From positions 1-64,000 of the forward strand of contig JBARIW010000066.1 of NCBI GenBank assembly GCA_049799955.1: a DNA stretch of 64,000 nucleotides. The letters run 5' to 3'. The DNA is from JBGTFE01 sp049799955. GTDB taxonomy: Bacteria; Acidobacteriota; Blastocatellia; Pyrinomonadales; Pyrinomonadaceae. A model generated the notes under the pieces. That model worked only from the letters and a program-made list of their open reading frames with translations. It had not been told where the DNA came from and searched no databases. This document shows, in pieces, positions 33,156-42,367 of this stretch. Every line of letters starts with the position of its first letter. Within the stretch, counting starts at the first letter, position 1. Position numbers and translations under genes: made by a program.

Positions 33156-35549
33156 ATGATTTTTACAAAGATGATACACAGAGAGTGCCAATTTTTTTCA
33201 TTTAAATTCCTGCTCGTTGCCGTTTTTCTCGGCGTCAGTCTTTTTTCAATTTCCTGCACAGGCTCCAAAGATAAACATATTGCGCGCGGTGAAGAATATT
33301 TGCAGAAGCGCAAGTTTGAAGAAGCGCTGATGGAATTTCGCGCCGCCGCCGACATCGATAAGGATTCGGCTGCCGCGCAATGGGGATTGGCGCGTTCCTA
33401 CGAAAACCTCGGACTTTACTACGAAACGGTTGACGCTTTGCAGAGAGTCGGCAATTTAAATGCCGAAAATCTGGAAGCGAAATCGAAGCTCGGCAATTAT
33501 TTTCTGCTCGCCGCGCCGCCGCAAATCGACGAAGCGCAAAAGGTTCTCGACGATATTTTTGCCCGCGACGCCAATTTTATCGAAGGTCATATCTTAAAAG
33601 CGAGTATCTTGGGCGCGAAAGGAAAGCCTGAAACGGAAGTTCTCGACGCGCTCAATCACGCAATCTCTTTAAACCCGAACCGTACGGAATCCTACCTGAG
33701 CCTTTCGCGCTATTATATGAAGCTCGGCAAACCGGCTGATGCTGAAAAAGCGATTCAGAAAGGCATCTCGGTCAACGAACGCGCCGCGCTCGGTTATATC
33801 GAATACGGCAGATTTCTCAATTTTTCAAATCGCGCGGCAGACGCCGAAACGCAATTCAAAAAAGCGATTGAAACCGAAACGAACAATATCGAAGCGCGCG
33901 AGGCGATTGCCGATTTTTACGTCGCGCGAAAACAGCTCGACAAAGCCGAATCGACCTATCAGGATTTAGTAAAAATTCAGGAAAACAGTCCCGAAAGCCG
34001 CGTTCAATTAGCGAATTTCTACGCGCAGAACAAGCGCGAAGACGACGCGATAAACGTCTTTAATCAAATAATCACGGAAAAACCCGAATACGTCCGCGCG
34101 CGCTATCGTCTCGGCGAAATTTATCTCGACCGAAAGGAATTTGAAAATGTAAACGCGCAGACCGACGAGCTTTTGAAGATGAACGACGACGACAAGCAGG
34201 CTTTGATGCTTCGCGCCCGCGTTCGCCTACAGGAAAACAAGGCTGAAGACGCAATCAGGGATTTGGAAGAAATTCTCAAAAAACAGCCGAGCAATCGCGA
34301 TGCGCTGTTTTATATGACGCAGGCGCGGCTCGCGCTCGGACAAATCGACCAGGCGCGCGCGTTTATCGGCGATTTGGAAAAATATCATCCGAATTATCTG
34401 AAAACGAGAGTTTTGAAAATCCAGTCGAGCTTTACGAGCGGCGACGCGGAAAACGCGCTTCGTCAGGCTAACGAACTGCTCGAAGTCGTTAAAAACACCG
34501 CTCCGACCGCCGAAACAACCGCGCAAAATCTGGAAGAGCTTCGTGTTCGCGCGATTTCGGCGCGCGGGCTTGCCTTTCTCGAACTCGGAAAATTAACCGA
34601 AGCGAGAGCGGATTTACAGGAAATCCTGAGAATCTCGCCGAATTCCGCGTCCGCGATGATTAATCTCGCAAAGGTCGCGTCGGCGGAAAGAAAATTGCCC
34701 GAAGCTCTGGAATTATACGAAAAAGCGCTGGCGGCGGACGCGAAGAATTTCGACGCTCTAAGCGGTTCAGTCGGTATTTTGAGCCGCCAGAAACAGTTTG
34801 CGCAGGCGCACGCGAAAGTCGATAAGGCAATCGCGGATAATAACAATCAGAAAGATATTTTGCCCGCGCTTTATTATTTGAAATCAGACGTTTTCATGTC
34901 TGAAAAGAATATCGAAAGCGCGGAAGCCGAGCTGAAAAAAGCGATTGAAACGGACGAAAATTATCTTCCCGCGTATTCGGCTTATGCTTCGATTCTGGTC
35001 GCGCGAAACCAAACGGACGCGGCAGTCGAACAGTATAAAAAGGTCGTAGAAAAGAAACCTTCGGCGAGCGTTTACACTTTGATAGGAATTTTGGAAGATG
35101 CGCGCGGCAATGCTTCGGAAGCGGAAAAGAATTATCGCAAAGCGCTGGAAATCGCGCCCGAATCGCCGATTGCGGCAAATAATCTGGCGTGGTTACTAGC
35201 GGAAACCGGCGGAAATCTCGACGAAGCGCTGACGCTCTCGACGGCGACCGTCAAGCGAAGCTCAAACAACGCCGGTTTTTATGACACGCTCGGTTATGTT
35301 TACCTGAAAAAAGGCTTGTCTTCGATGGCGGTCGAACAGTTCAAAAAAGCGGTGGCGATTGACGCGGCGCAAGCCGGAAAAATCGGTCAGACTCAGAATC
35401 CGGCGTATCGACTGCGTCTCGGAATGGCGCTGGCTTCGGCGGGCGACAGGATGTCGGCGCGCAAAGAAGTCGAAACTTCCCTGCAAAACGAACAAAGCCT
35501 GAGCCAAAAGGAAGCGCAGGACGCGAAGAGTTTATTAGCGAGATTGTAG
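33156..35549 (+). CDS. PrsT-like TPR lipoprotein of the exosortase locus
   Basis: A 797-residue exported protein. The signal peptide ends in the lipobox FSISC with Cys34 (from the ATG at 33156; 33171 is an alternative start). The rest is about 20 tetratricopeptide repeats (for example YLQKRKFEEALMEFRAAADI and AEKNYRKALEIAPESPIAAN). This matches the very long TPR lipoproteins (PrsT) that accompany exosortase/PEP-CTERM polysaccharide loci, thought to organise the envelope-spanning assembly or export machinery. It opens the second transcript of the cluster. Confidence 0.87.
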   Translation: MIFTKMIHRECQFFSFKFLLVAVFLGVSLFSISCTGSKDKHIARGEEYLQKRKFEEALMEFRAAADIDKDSAAAQWGLARSYENLGLYYETVDALQRVGNLNAENLEAKSKLGNYFLLAAPPQIDEAQKVLDDIFARDANFIEGHILKASILGAKGKPETEVLDALNHAISLNPNRTESYLSLSRYYMKLGKPADAEKAIQKGISVNERAALGYIEYGRFLNFSNRAADAETQFKKAIETETNNIEAREAIADFYVARKQLDKAESTYQDLVKIQENSPESRVQLANFYAQNKREDDAINVFNQIITEKPEYVRARYRLGEIYLDRKEFENVNAQTDELLKMNDDDKQALMLRARVRLQENKAEDAIRDLEEILKKQPSNRDALFYMTQARLALGQIDQARAFIGDLEKYHPNYLKTRVLKIQSSFTSGDAENALRQANELLEVVKNTAPTAETTAQNLEELRVRAISARGLAFLELGKLTEARADLQEILRISPNSASAMINLAKVASAERKLPEALELYEKALAADAKNFDALSGSVGILSRQKQFAQAHAKVDKAIADNNNQKDILPALYYLKSDVFMSEKNIESAEAELKKAIETDENYLPAYSAYASILVARNQTDAAVEQYKKVVEKKPSASVYTLIGILEDARGNASEAEKNYRKALEIAPESPIAANNLAWLLAETGGNLDEALTLSTATVKRSSNNAGFYDTLGYVYLKKGLSSMAVEQFKKAVAIDAAQAGKIGQTQNPAYRLRLGMALASAGDRMSARKEVETSLQNEQSLSQKEAQDAKSLLARL

Positions 35550-35550
35550 T

Positions 35551-35657
35551 AGATTCAAGATTCAAGATTCAAGATTTAAGATTTAAGACTGATTTTGAAT
35601 TTTGAATCTTAAATTTTGAATCTTAAATCTTGAATCTTGAATTTTGAATTTTGAATC
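35551..35657. repeat. Hairpin of GATTCAA/GATTTAA heptamers
   Basis: Left arm of five 7-bp words (GATTCAA three times, GATTTAA twice); right arm of TTGAATC/TTAAATC/TTTTGAA words. The pairing is imperfect but long. It is located between the TPR gene and the 60-residue gene. Confidence 0.85.
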
Positions 35658-35677
35658 GAATAGAGGAAATTTGAAAA

Positions 35678-35860
35678 ATGTCGGTGATTGCAATTTTTTT
35701 AGATGTAACTAATCAAAATTTGCTTTTGGGCTATGTTCCCGAATCAATCGGTTTGCTGCTTTTCGGCATCGGTTTGGTTGTTTTGACCGTGATTTTACGC
35801 CGGATTTTCAGCCGCATTGAAAACGGAAACGAGCAAAAACAGGTTAAGGCTAAGAACTAA
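35678..35860 (+). CDS. 60-residue protein resembling a bare PEP-CTERM sorting tail
   Basis: It starts behind a ribosome site GAGGAA (35662-35667). Residues 20-46 read VPESIGLLLFGIGLVVLTVIL followed by RRIFSR (quoted in two parts): a Pro-Glu motif, one membrane helix and an Arg-rich end, the order of a PEP-CTERM sorting signal, with VPES instead of VPEP. There is no signal peptide in the 19 residues before it. The last 14 residues are polar (ENGNEQKQVKAKN). It lies between the PrsT-like and Wzz-type genes. It may be a processed substrate, a pseudosubstrate regulator or a small membrane subunit of the export complex. Confidence 0.65.
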   Translation: MSVIAIFLDVTNQNLLLGYVPESIGLLLFGIGLVVLTVILRRIFSRIENGNEQKQVKAKN

Positions 35861-35879
35861 TTTAACAGGACGAATAGAG

Positions 35880-37541
35880 ATGAGCGTTGAATTTAGACAA
35901 AGAACGGCAGGCGAGTTTATCAAAGCGTTAAAGCGGCGGAAATGGCTGATTTTACTGCCTGTTCTGACGATGACGGCGGCAATCGGTTATATTGTTTACA
36001 AATTGCCGAGCGTTTACGAATCGAAAACGGTTCTGACCGTCAAACCGCCGACGATTTCCGAAAAAGTCGTCCAGTCTTTGACGGACGAAGATTTGTCGCA
36101 GCGTCTTCAGACGATTAATACGGAAGTTTTGAGCCGCAATTCGCTTGAGCCGATGATTGCGAAATACGAGCTTTTCAAGCTGGAAAAGGAAGCCGGAATG
36201 GACACGGCGCTGATTATCGAAAAGATGTATAAAAACATCACGGTCGATGTCGAAAAAAACGACGACGATAACAAAGTCGCGTCTTTCAGCATAAAATATC
36301 GCGACCGTTCGCCCGAAGCAGCGCGAAATGTAACGGCTGAGCTTGCCAGCAAATACGTCAACGCGCAGATTCTGCAATCGACGCAGACGGCTGAAGTAAC
36401 GCAGGAGTTTCTCGAAAACCAGCTTAATTTAGCCAGAGAGGAGCTCGACAAAAAAGACAAAGAACGACTAAAGATAATGCAGGAGAACGTCGATATTCTG
36501 CCCGAAGCCGTGCAGGGCTTGATTGCCCAGCGCGAAGGTTTGCAGCAACGCGAGGAAACGATTGCCAAAGACAAGCAAAGTTTAATCACCGAAAAAGGTC
36601 GGCTTAACGACAGCATTCGCGCATTGAACAGCCAGGCTCGCATCATCGAAGATTTCGGCGAGCGCGAAACGCAGGATGTCGCCACGCAGGCTTCAAGGGT
36701 TGAAGATTCGCCGCCCTACGTAGCATTGATTACGAAACGCGCGGAGCTAAACTCAAAGCTGGAAAACCTGAAAATAACTTTGCGGGAAAAACATCCCGAA
36801 GTAATCAAAGCGCAAAACGACATTAAAAAAATCAACGATGAAATCGAGGAACTGAAAAAAAATACGCAGGCGCGCGTCAAAGATGCCACGCAGTCGAGCT
36901 CGCGCAAAGCCGAATTGCAGAAGAAAAATCTGGAAATCGAAAAAGAAAAGGCGGAAAGCCAAATCACTTCGATTGACCAGCAGATGATTCAAAAAGACAA
37001 CGATTTGCGTCAAAATTCGGCGCAGATTGCGGCTATCGACGAAAAAATCAATGCTTCGCCGAACGTTAAAGTCGCGCTCGAAGGCATCAACACGCAGTAT
37101 CAGTCGGCAAAACAGACTTACGACGAGCGTTTGAAAAAATATAACGACGGGCAGCAGCAGGTTTCGCGCGCGCGCAACGTGCAGGGCGAAACGGTCGGCG
37201 TGGTTGACGCGGCAAATCTGCCGCAGTCGCCGGTCGCGCCGAAACGCTCACTGCTGACGGCGCTCGGCGGCGCGATTGGTCTGGTTATCGGTTTGCTTTT
37301 AGCCGGAATTTTCGAGATTCCGCGTCTTTTCAAGATTCAGAATATCGAAGACGCCAAGCATTACACGGGTCTTCCGGTTATCGCATCCGTTCCGCCGCTT
37401 CTTTCCTACAATGAAAAAGCATGGAAGGCGCGCGCGCACTGGATGAAAGTTTTGACCGGAACGGCGGCGGCAATAACCGCGATTCCCGTCATCGTCATGA
37501 TTTTGCAGGCGACAAGAATTTTTGAGCGAATGGTTTCATAG
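35880..37541 (+). CDS. Wzz/GNVR-type polysaccharide chain-length determinant, exosortase-locus type
   Basis: A 553-residue inner-membrane protein. The ATG at 35880 follows the small gene by 19 bases; the longer frame to 35817 overlaps that gene. TM1 is at about 23-43 (WLILLPVLTMTAAIGYIV), then a periplasmic domain with long coiled coils (about 150-420), then TM2 near 460 (LLTALGGAIGLVIGLLLAGI) and a further helix at the C-terminus. PPYVALITKRAELNSKLENL and LPQSPVAPKRSLL are typical of the family. It sets polymer length and works with the BY-kinase encoded downstream. Confidence 0.9.
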   Translation: MSVEFRQRTAGEFIKALKRRKWLILLPVLTMTAAIGYIVYKLPSVYESKTVLTVKPPTISEKVVQSLTDEDLSQRLQTINTEVLSRNSLEPMIAKYELFKLEKEAGMDTALIIEKMYKNITVDVEKNDDDNKVASFSIKYRDRSPEAARNVTAELASKYVNAQILQSTQTAEVTQEFLENQLNLAREELDKKDKERLKIMQENVDILPEAVQGLIAQREGLQQREETIAKDKQSLITEKGRLNDSIRALNSQARIIEDFGERETQDVATQASRVEDSPPYVALITKRAELNSKLENLKITLREKHPEVIKAQNDIKKINDEIEELKKNTQARVKDATQSSSRKAELQKKNLEIEKEKAESQITSIDQQMIQKDNDLRQNSAQIAAIDEKINASPNVKVALEGINTQYQSAKQTYDERLKKYNDGQQQVSRARNVQGETVGVVDAANLPQSPVAPKRSLLTALGGAIGLVIGLLLAGIFEIPRLFKIQNIEDAKHYTGLPVIASVPPLLSYNEKAWKARAHWMKVLTGTAAAITAIPVIVMILQATRIFERMVS

Positions 37542-37545
37542 AGAT

Positions 37546-37622
37546 TTGAGATTCAAGGTTCAAAATTCAAGATTCGAAATCGAAAATTAATCTTAAATTT
37601 TGAATCTTAAATCTTGAATCCT
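37546..37622. repeat. Hairpin of GATTCAA/GGTTCAA heptamers
   Basis: Left arm words GATTTGA, GATTCAA, GGTTCAA, AATTCAA; right arm words CTTAAAT, TTTGAAT, CTTAAAT, CTTGAAT. It fills the gap between the Wzz-type and ATPase genes. Confidence 0.8.
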
Positions 37623-37636
37623 TTCGGAGAAAGATT

Positions 37637-38692
37637 ATGTATAAAGAATTTTTCGGATTAGAAGACATCCCGTTTACCTTAACGCCCGACCCGCGTTTTA
37701 TCGTGTTCACGCCGAGCTATAACGAAGTTTTGGCGAGCCTTTATTACGGTCTGGAAAACGCGAAGGGCTTAATCGTTCTGACGGGTGAAGTCGGAACGGG
37801 CAAAACGACCGCGCTGAGATGGATTTTGCGCCGTCTCGATTCGTCGGTTCTGGCGGCTTATGTTTTTAATCCGCGTCTTTCGATTGATGAATTTTATCAT
37901 CACGTAACGCAGATGCTCGGAATCCGCGACTGGTCGAATAAAGCCGAGCTTTTGCAGGAAATGGGCAGAGTTCTGGAAGAACGCCACCGTCGCGGGCTTC
38001 GAACGGTTTTAATCATCGACGAAGCGCACGAGCTTTCCGATTACGTTCTCGAAGAAATTCGACTTCTCTTAAATTTCGAGTCGGACAACGCGAAACACCT
38101 GCAAATCGTTCTGACCGGACAGCCCGAGCTTCGCGCGAAACTGAATAAAACAAACTTGCGCCAGCTCAAACAGCGCGTCGCGCTTCGCTGCAATATGCAC
38201 CAGCTTCCGAACGTCGATGAAGTCGAAAGATACATTACCGAACGTCTTTTAATCGGCGGTTCAGACCAGCCGAATATTTTCACGCCGGGCGCGATTGATT
38301 TTATTTTTCAATGCTCGGAAGGCATTCCGCGCCAGATTAACAATATCTGCGACAACGCGCTGATTACGGCTTATGCCGCCGGAGAACAGATTATCGGCAG
38401 GCAGATAATCGAAGAAGTCGCCGAAAATCTGGATTTGCTGCCGGACAAAGAGATTCTGATGATTCAGGAAAAAACTGCCGAGAACGTCAGCTCGTCGGGA
38501 ATTTTAACCGCCGAAGCCCGCGAGGAGCTTTGGAAAAATCAAGCCAGAACGGAGCCGAACAGCCCAAAAAAGTTCCAAAGTAAATCTTCCAACGGTAACG
38601 GCGGTTTTAACGGCAACGGAAATCATCATTTATTCGAAGATTCGGACGATGATATTCATCTGGAAATCGGAGAAGTCGGCGGATTTTATTAG
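37637..38692 (+). CDS. ExeA-like AAA ATPase of the exosortase locus
   Basis: A 351-residue ATPase. YKEFFGLEDIPFTLTPDPRF is the hallmark N-terminus of the PEP-CTERM-locus secretion ATPase subfamily (ExeA/GspA-like). Walker A GEVGTGKTTALRW is near residue 49 and Walker B VLIIDEAHEL near 126. QLKQRVALRCNM and a winged-helix region EGIPRQINNICDNALI follow. The C-terminal 70 residues are low-complexity, Ser/Asn/Gly-rich. In related loci it is paired with the Wzz and kinase proteins and may energise export or assembly. Confidence 0.92.
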   Translation: MYKEFFGLEDIPFTLTPDPRFIVFTPSYNEVLASLYYGLENAKGLIVLTGEVGTGKTTALRWILRRLDSSVLAAYVFNPRLSIDEFYHHVTQMLGIRDWSNKAELLQEMGRVLEERHRRGLRTVLIIDEAHELSDYVLEEIRLLLNFESDNAKHLQIVLTGQPELRAKLNKTNLRQLKQRVALRCNMHQLPNVDEVERYITERLLIGGSDQPNIFTPGAIDFIFQCSEGIPRQINNICDNALITAYAAGEQIIGRQIIEEVAENLDLLPDKEILMIQEKTAENVSSSGILTAEAREELWKNQARTEPNSPKKFQSKSSNGNGGFNGNGNHHLFEDSDDDIHLEIGEVGGFY

Positions 38693-38780
38693 AAATTCAA
38701 AATTCAAGATTCAAAATTCAAGATTGGGAATGCTGTTTTCTAATCTTAAATCTTAAATTTTGAATCTTAAATCTTAAATC
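38690..38780. repeat. Hairpin of AATTCAA/GATTCAA heptamers
   Basis: Left arm of four words (AATTCAA, GATTCAA alternating) and right arm of CTTAAAT/TTTGAAT words. It starts in the ATPase stop codon and ends at the kinase start. Confidence 0.8.
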
Positions 38781-38783
38781 TAT

Positions 38784-39809
38784 ATGAGTATTCTTAGAGC
38801 ATTACAGAAAAAGCAGTCCGAGCAGGCAGACGATGTTCAGTCGCCTGTAAATAAGGTCGAAACGCAGGTTACGTCAAAAGTCGTGCCTTTTGACGCGAGC
38901 AGCCGCCGCATGACCAAACCGCCGGAGCTTTTTGTAAATAACGAAATTAAAATCGGGAAACCGGTTTCGGCGCTCAATGGACAGTCGGATTCTTTAATCG
39001 GGACGGCACTCCCTGATTCTAGGTCGGAAATAACTGTCGGGGCAACATTGAACGCCGTTGGCTTAACGCGCACTGTCGAAAAACGTCTGCCGGATTTTAC
39101 CGTGTGGGACGTTGAGGCGGAGCGCGTTGAGCCGCGTCTTGTCGCGATTACGCAGCCGCATTCGAATTACTGCGAAGAATACCGCAGCCTTCGAACGCAC
39201 GTTCTGCATCGCAGTCAAAAGCAGAAATTGCAGTCAATCGTCATCGCCAGCATCAATCCGAGCGAAGGCAAATCCGTTACGGCGCTCAATCTTTCGTGGA
39301 TGCTCGCGCAGACCGACGGCGTGAAATGCCTGATTATCGACAGCGATTTGCGTATGCCTTCACTAACGGATTATCTCGGCATCGAAACCGACAAAGGGCT
39401 TTCGGACATTCTGGCGGGAAACGCGAGCGTAAACGAATCGATTATTAAATTAAATCCTGCCGGACTGCATATTATGCCCGGCGGCGAGGCGCGAAGCGAT
39501 GTCGCCGAATTGATTTCGGGTCCGAAATTTAAAGAAATCCTGCGCGAATGTCGCGAAATGTTTGATTACGTGATTATCGACGCGCCGCCGCTCGGAATTT
39601 TTACCGACGCCGCCGTTTTGATAAATCATGCTGATGGCGCGATGCTCGTCGTTCGCGCCGGCAGAACGCGTTACAGCGCGATTGACCGCGTGATGGAAAC
39701 GCTTCCGCGCGAGAGAATGCTCGGCGTGGTTCTGAATCAATCCGAAGACGTTTTGGACGAAAGCCATTACAATTACGGCTACTATAATAAAAACAGGCAG
39801 AAAGAGTAG
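38784..39809 (+). CDS. BY-kinase (CpsD/CapB-type tyrosine autokinase) of the exosortase locus
   Basis: A 341-residue cytoplasmic kinase. The first 115 residues are a poorly conserved linker. It has deviant Walker A SINPSEGKSVTALNLS near 154, Walker A' CLIIDSDLRMPS near 183, Walker B DYVIIDAPPLGIFTDA and a Tyr-rich end (SHYNYGYYNKN) with four tyrosines for autophosphorylation. With the Wzz-type protein as membrane activator it controls polymerisation and export. The stop is followed by a hairpin. Confidence 0.92.
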   Translation: MSILRALQKKQSEQADDVQSPVNKVETQVTSKVVPFDASSRRMTKPPELFVNNEIKIGKPVSALNGQSDSLIGTALPDSRSEITVGATLNAVGLTRTVEKRLPDFTVWDVEAERVEPRLVAITQPHSNYCEEYRSLRTHVLHRSQKQKLQSIVIASINPSEGKSVTALNLSWMLAQTDGVKCLIIDSDLRMPSLTDYLGIETDKGLSDILAGNASVNESIIKLNPAGLHIMPGGEARSDVAELISGPKFKEILRECREMFDYVIIDAPPLGIFTDAAVLINHADGAMLVVRAGRTRYSAIDRVMETLPRERMLGVVLNQSEDVLDESHYNYGYYNKNRQKE

Positions 39810-39829
39810 TCAATTACGAAGATGAAGAG

Positions 39830-39889
39830 GACCTTTGACCTTTGATTTTTGACCTTTGAAAAATCTTCAAAAATCAAAGGTCAAAGGTC
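39830..39889. repeat. 21-bp perfect hairpin of CTTTGAC words
   Basis: Arms 39830-39850 and 39869-39889 are exact complements, loop 18, built of GACCTTT/GGTCAAA words with a 7-bp step. One further AAAGGTC and a GACCTTTG in the loop continue the pattern. Confidence 0.88.
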
Positions 39890-39925
39890 AAAGGTCATTT
39901 ATTTTCAATTCGTAATTCGTTCGCC

Positions 39926-41317
39926 ATGAATGCAGCAAAATTCAGCCCTCGAACCATCTGGTTGATTTTCGCCGATGCCGCCATAATTTACGGCGGCATC
40001 ATTCTCGCTTTGTATCTGCGCCTCGGCATCGGAGCTTTCGATTTTGAATTAAACGATAAAAACGGCTGGTATAAAATCGGGCTGGCAACCTGCGTCTGTC
40101 TTCTGAATTTATATTTTTACGACCTTTACGATTACACCGTCATGGGCAATCGCCGCGAATTGCTTTTGCGGCTCGTACAGGCGCTCGGAATCGCCTGGGC
40201 TTTGCTCGCATTCGTCTTTTATTTCGCGCCGCCCCTGATGATTGGACGCGGCGTTTCGGTCATTTCCGTCCCGATTGTTCTGATTTTGCTTCTGACGTGG
40301 CGGATTTTGATTCATTATTTGACGGGACATCCCGAAATCGGCGAGAAAATTCTCGTCGTCGGCACGGGAAAAGCGGCGTTTGACACGGCAAAAGCGGTCT
40401 GGGAAAGACGCGACGCGGGCTATCGTATCGCCGGTTTTGTAACCGAAAACGGCTCGCAACCGAAGGATTTGCCGCAAAAGATGAATCTTCTGGGCAGCGC
40501 GAATAATCTCGAAGAAATTATAAGGAGCGAAAAAATCAATCGCGTCGTCATCGCCGTCCGCGAGCGTCGCGGGACTTTCCCGACCGAAACGCTTTTGCGG
40601 ATGAGCCTTGCTGGAAACGTCAATATCGAAGAATGCACTTCGTTTTTCGAGCGCGTAACAGGAAAAGTTCATATCGATATGCTTCGCCCTTCGTGGCTGA
40701 TTTTCGCCGGGCGCAAACGCGGCACGATTCTCGGAAACGTTTTTCGCGAGCTTGTTCACCGTCTGCTGGCTTTAATCGGGTTGATTGTTTCGCTGCCGAT
40801 TGCTGTTTTGACCGCCGTTTTAATCAAGCTCGAATCGCGCGGCGGAATTTTTTATCGTCAGGAAAGAGTCGGGAAAAACGGGAAAATCTTTAAAGTCATC
40901 AAGTTTCGCTCGATGAAAACTGACGCGGAAGCCGACGGCAAACCCGTCTGGGCGAAAGACGATGACGCGCGCGCCACCAGAATCGGGCGCGTTATCCGCA
41001 AAATCCGCGTCGATGAAATTCCGCAGTTCTGGAACATCATCAAAGGCGAGATGAGCTTTGTCGGACCGCGCCCGGAACGCCCGCATTTTGTCGCGCAGCT
41101 TGCGGAAGAAATTCCCTTTTACGAGCATCGTCATCTGGTCGCGCCGGGTTTAACGGGCTGGGCGCAAATAAAATATCCATATGGCGCATCGGTCGCGGAC
41201 GCGCGGCAGAAATTGGAGTACGAGCTTTATTACATCAAAAATCAGAGCCTGACGCTCGATTTGTTAATCGTGTTTGAAACGGTGAAAACCGTACTTTTTG
41301 GAAAAGGCGGGCGATGA
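39926..41317 (+). CDS. Undecaprenyl-phosphate sugar phosphotransferase, PEP-CTERM/exosortase type
   Basis: A 463-residue polytopic priming transferase. Four to five N-terminal helices (WLIFADAAIIYGGIILALYL onwards) precede a CoA-binding-like Rossmann domain (KILVVGTGKAAFDTAKAV), a TM helix near 280 and the catalytic bacterial sugar transferase domain (IFYRQERVGKNGKIFKVIKF, RSMKTDAE, RVDEIPQFWNII, FVGPRPERP). It links the first sugar phosphate to undecaprenyl phosphate and so starts the repeat unit. No other glycosyltransferase is in this window, so later sugars are added by genes elsewhere. Confidence 0.92.
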   Translation: MNAAKFSPRTIWLIFADAAIIYGGIILALYLRLGIGAFDFELNDKNGWYKIGLATCVCLLNLYFYDLYDYTVMGNRRELLLRLVQALGIAWALLAFVFYFAPPLMIGRGVSVISVPIVLILLLTWRILIHYLTGHPEIGEKILVVGTGKAAFDTAKAVWERRDAGYRIAGFVTENGSQPKDLPQKMNLLGSANNLEEIIRSEKINRVVIAVRERRGTFPTETLLRMSLAGNVNIEECTSFFERVTGKVHIDMLRPSWLIFAGRKRGTILGNVFRELVHRLLALIGLIVSLPIAVLTAVLIKLESRGGIFYRQERVGKNGKIFKVIKFRSMKTDAEADGKPVWAKDDDARATRIGRVIRKIRVDEIPQFWNIIKGEMSFVGPRPERPHFVAQLAEEIPFYEHRHLVAPGLTGWAQIKYPYGASVADARQKLEYELYYIKNQSLTLDLLIVFETVKTVLFGKGGR

Positions 41318-41321
41318 TTCA

Positions 41322-41459
41322 AGATTCCAGATTCAAAATTCAAGATTTAAGATTTAAGATTTAAGATTTAAGATTGGTTTTCGATTTCAAATCTTGAATT
41401 TTGAATTTTGAATCTTGAATTTCAAATCTTGAATTTTGAATCTGGAATCTGGAATCTTA
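41322..41459. repeat. Longest heptamer-word hairpin (about 138 bp)
   Basis: Left arm words GATTCAA, GATTCCA, GATTCAA, AATTCAA, then GATTTAA four times; right arm TCTTGAA, TTTTGAA, TCTTGAA, TTTCAAA, TCTTGAA, TCTGGAA and TCTGGAA. It fills most of the gap before the export gene. Confidence 0.88.
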
Positions 41460-41487
41460 TAGACGTTTTTATTGACGGAGAAAGTAG

Positions 41488-42306
41488 ATGAAAGCAGTAA
41501 AATTATTCAGCAATATCGGTTTGACTTTAATTTTTGGTTTGATTTTTTCGGCGGCGATTTTTGCGCAGACGGAAAATCCTAAGACGCAGGAAAAAGCGGT
41601 TGAAACCGAAAAAACCACCGAAACAAAAAAGGAAGAAATTAAACCTGTCAGCGCCGATGCCGACAAAACGACTTTGGCGGAAACCGTGTCCGGCGACGAA
41701 CAGGAAGTTTTGACCTATTACAACAATTATCTGAAGGAATACAGGCTCGGACCGAACGACGTTATCTCGGTCGAGGTTTTCGGTCAATGTCCCGATTACT
41801 GCAAAACCGGAATCACCGTTCCGCCGACGGCGCGAATTTCTTATCCGCTCGTTCGTGAAGGCGTGCTGGTCGGCGGCAAAACGGTCGAGCAGGTCGCCGA
41901 TGAAATTACCAAAAAACTCGATGAATACATTATCGACCCGAAAGTCACCGTAACGCTCGACCGGGCGATGTCGGCGCGCTACAGCGTGATGGGCAAGGTC
42001 GCGACGCCCGGAATTCGTATTCTGGACAGAAAAGTCAGTCTTTACGAAGCGGTTTCCGTCGAAGCCGGCGGCGTTTTGAAAGAAGGCAATAAGAAGAAAA
42101 TCGCGCTCGTACGCTTTGACGCGCAGGGCAAATTGACCAAACAGCTTGTAGATTTGGCGGCTATCGAAAGCGGCAAATCGCCGATGATTTATCTTAATCC
42201 GGGCGACCAGGTTTTCGTGCCGGGCAAAGGCTTTACCATCGACACGGTCTTTAAAACTCTGGAAAAAGTCAGCCTTGTCCGGCTGCTTTTCGGAAGCCCG
42301 TTTTAA
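41488..42306 (+). CDS. Wza-type polysaccharide export protein (Poly_export and SLBB)
   Basis: A 272-residue exported protein with a signal peptide ending near AIFAQ, then a Lys/Glu/Thr-rich linker. The polysaccharide export domain starts at about 85 (YRLGPNDVISVEVFG) and runs to TVTLDR, followed by an SLBB domain (RYSVMGKVATPGIRILDRKVSLYEA, key words VMGKV and GIRIL). GAGAAAG precedes the start. Unlike Wza it shows no lipobox. It should form or line the outer-membrane/periplasmic channel for the polymer. Confidence 0.9.
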   Translation: MKAVKLFSNIGLTLIFGLIFSAAIFAQTENPKTQEKAVETEKTTETKKEEIKPVSADADKTTLAETVSGDEQEVLTYYNNYLKEYRLGPNDVISVEVFGQCPDYCKTGITVPPTARISYPLVREGVLVGGKTVEQVADEITKKLDEYIIDPKVTVTLDRAMSARYSVMGKVATPGIRILDRKVSLYEAVSVEAGGVLKEGNKKKIALVRFDAQGKLTKQLVDLAAIESGKSPMIYLNPGDQVFVPGKGFTIDTVFKTLEKVSLVRLLFGSPF

Positions 42307-42316
42307 TAGAAGTAAG

Positions 42317-42359
42317 AAGTGAGATGTGAGAACTGAATTTAGATTCTCACTTCTCACTT
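42317..42359. repeat. Hairpin of AGAAGTG-type words
   Basis: Arms 42317-42332 and 42344-42359 pair at 15 of 16 positions. Words AGAAGTA, AGAAGTG, AGATGTG and AGAACTG repeat every 7 bp. It lies between the export and Ycf48-like genes. Confidence 0.8.
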
Positions 42360-42367
42360 GATTTATT

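Noticed and set aside
35551..41459. Insertion sequences or transposon ends
   Set aside because: The inverted repeats have no transposase between them, no target-site duplication that I can see, and different sequence at each locus.
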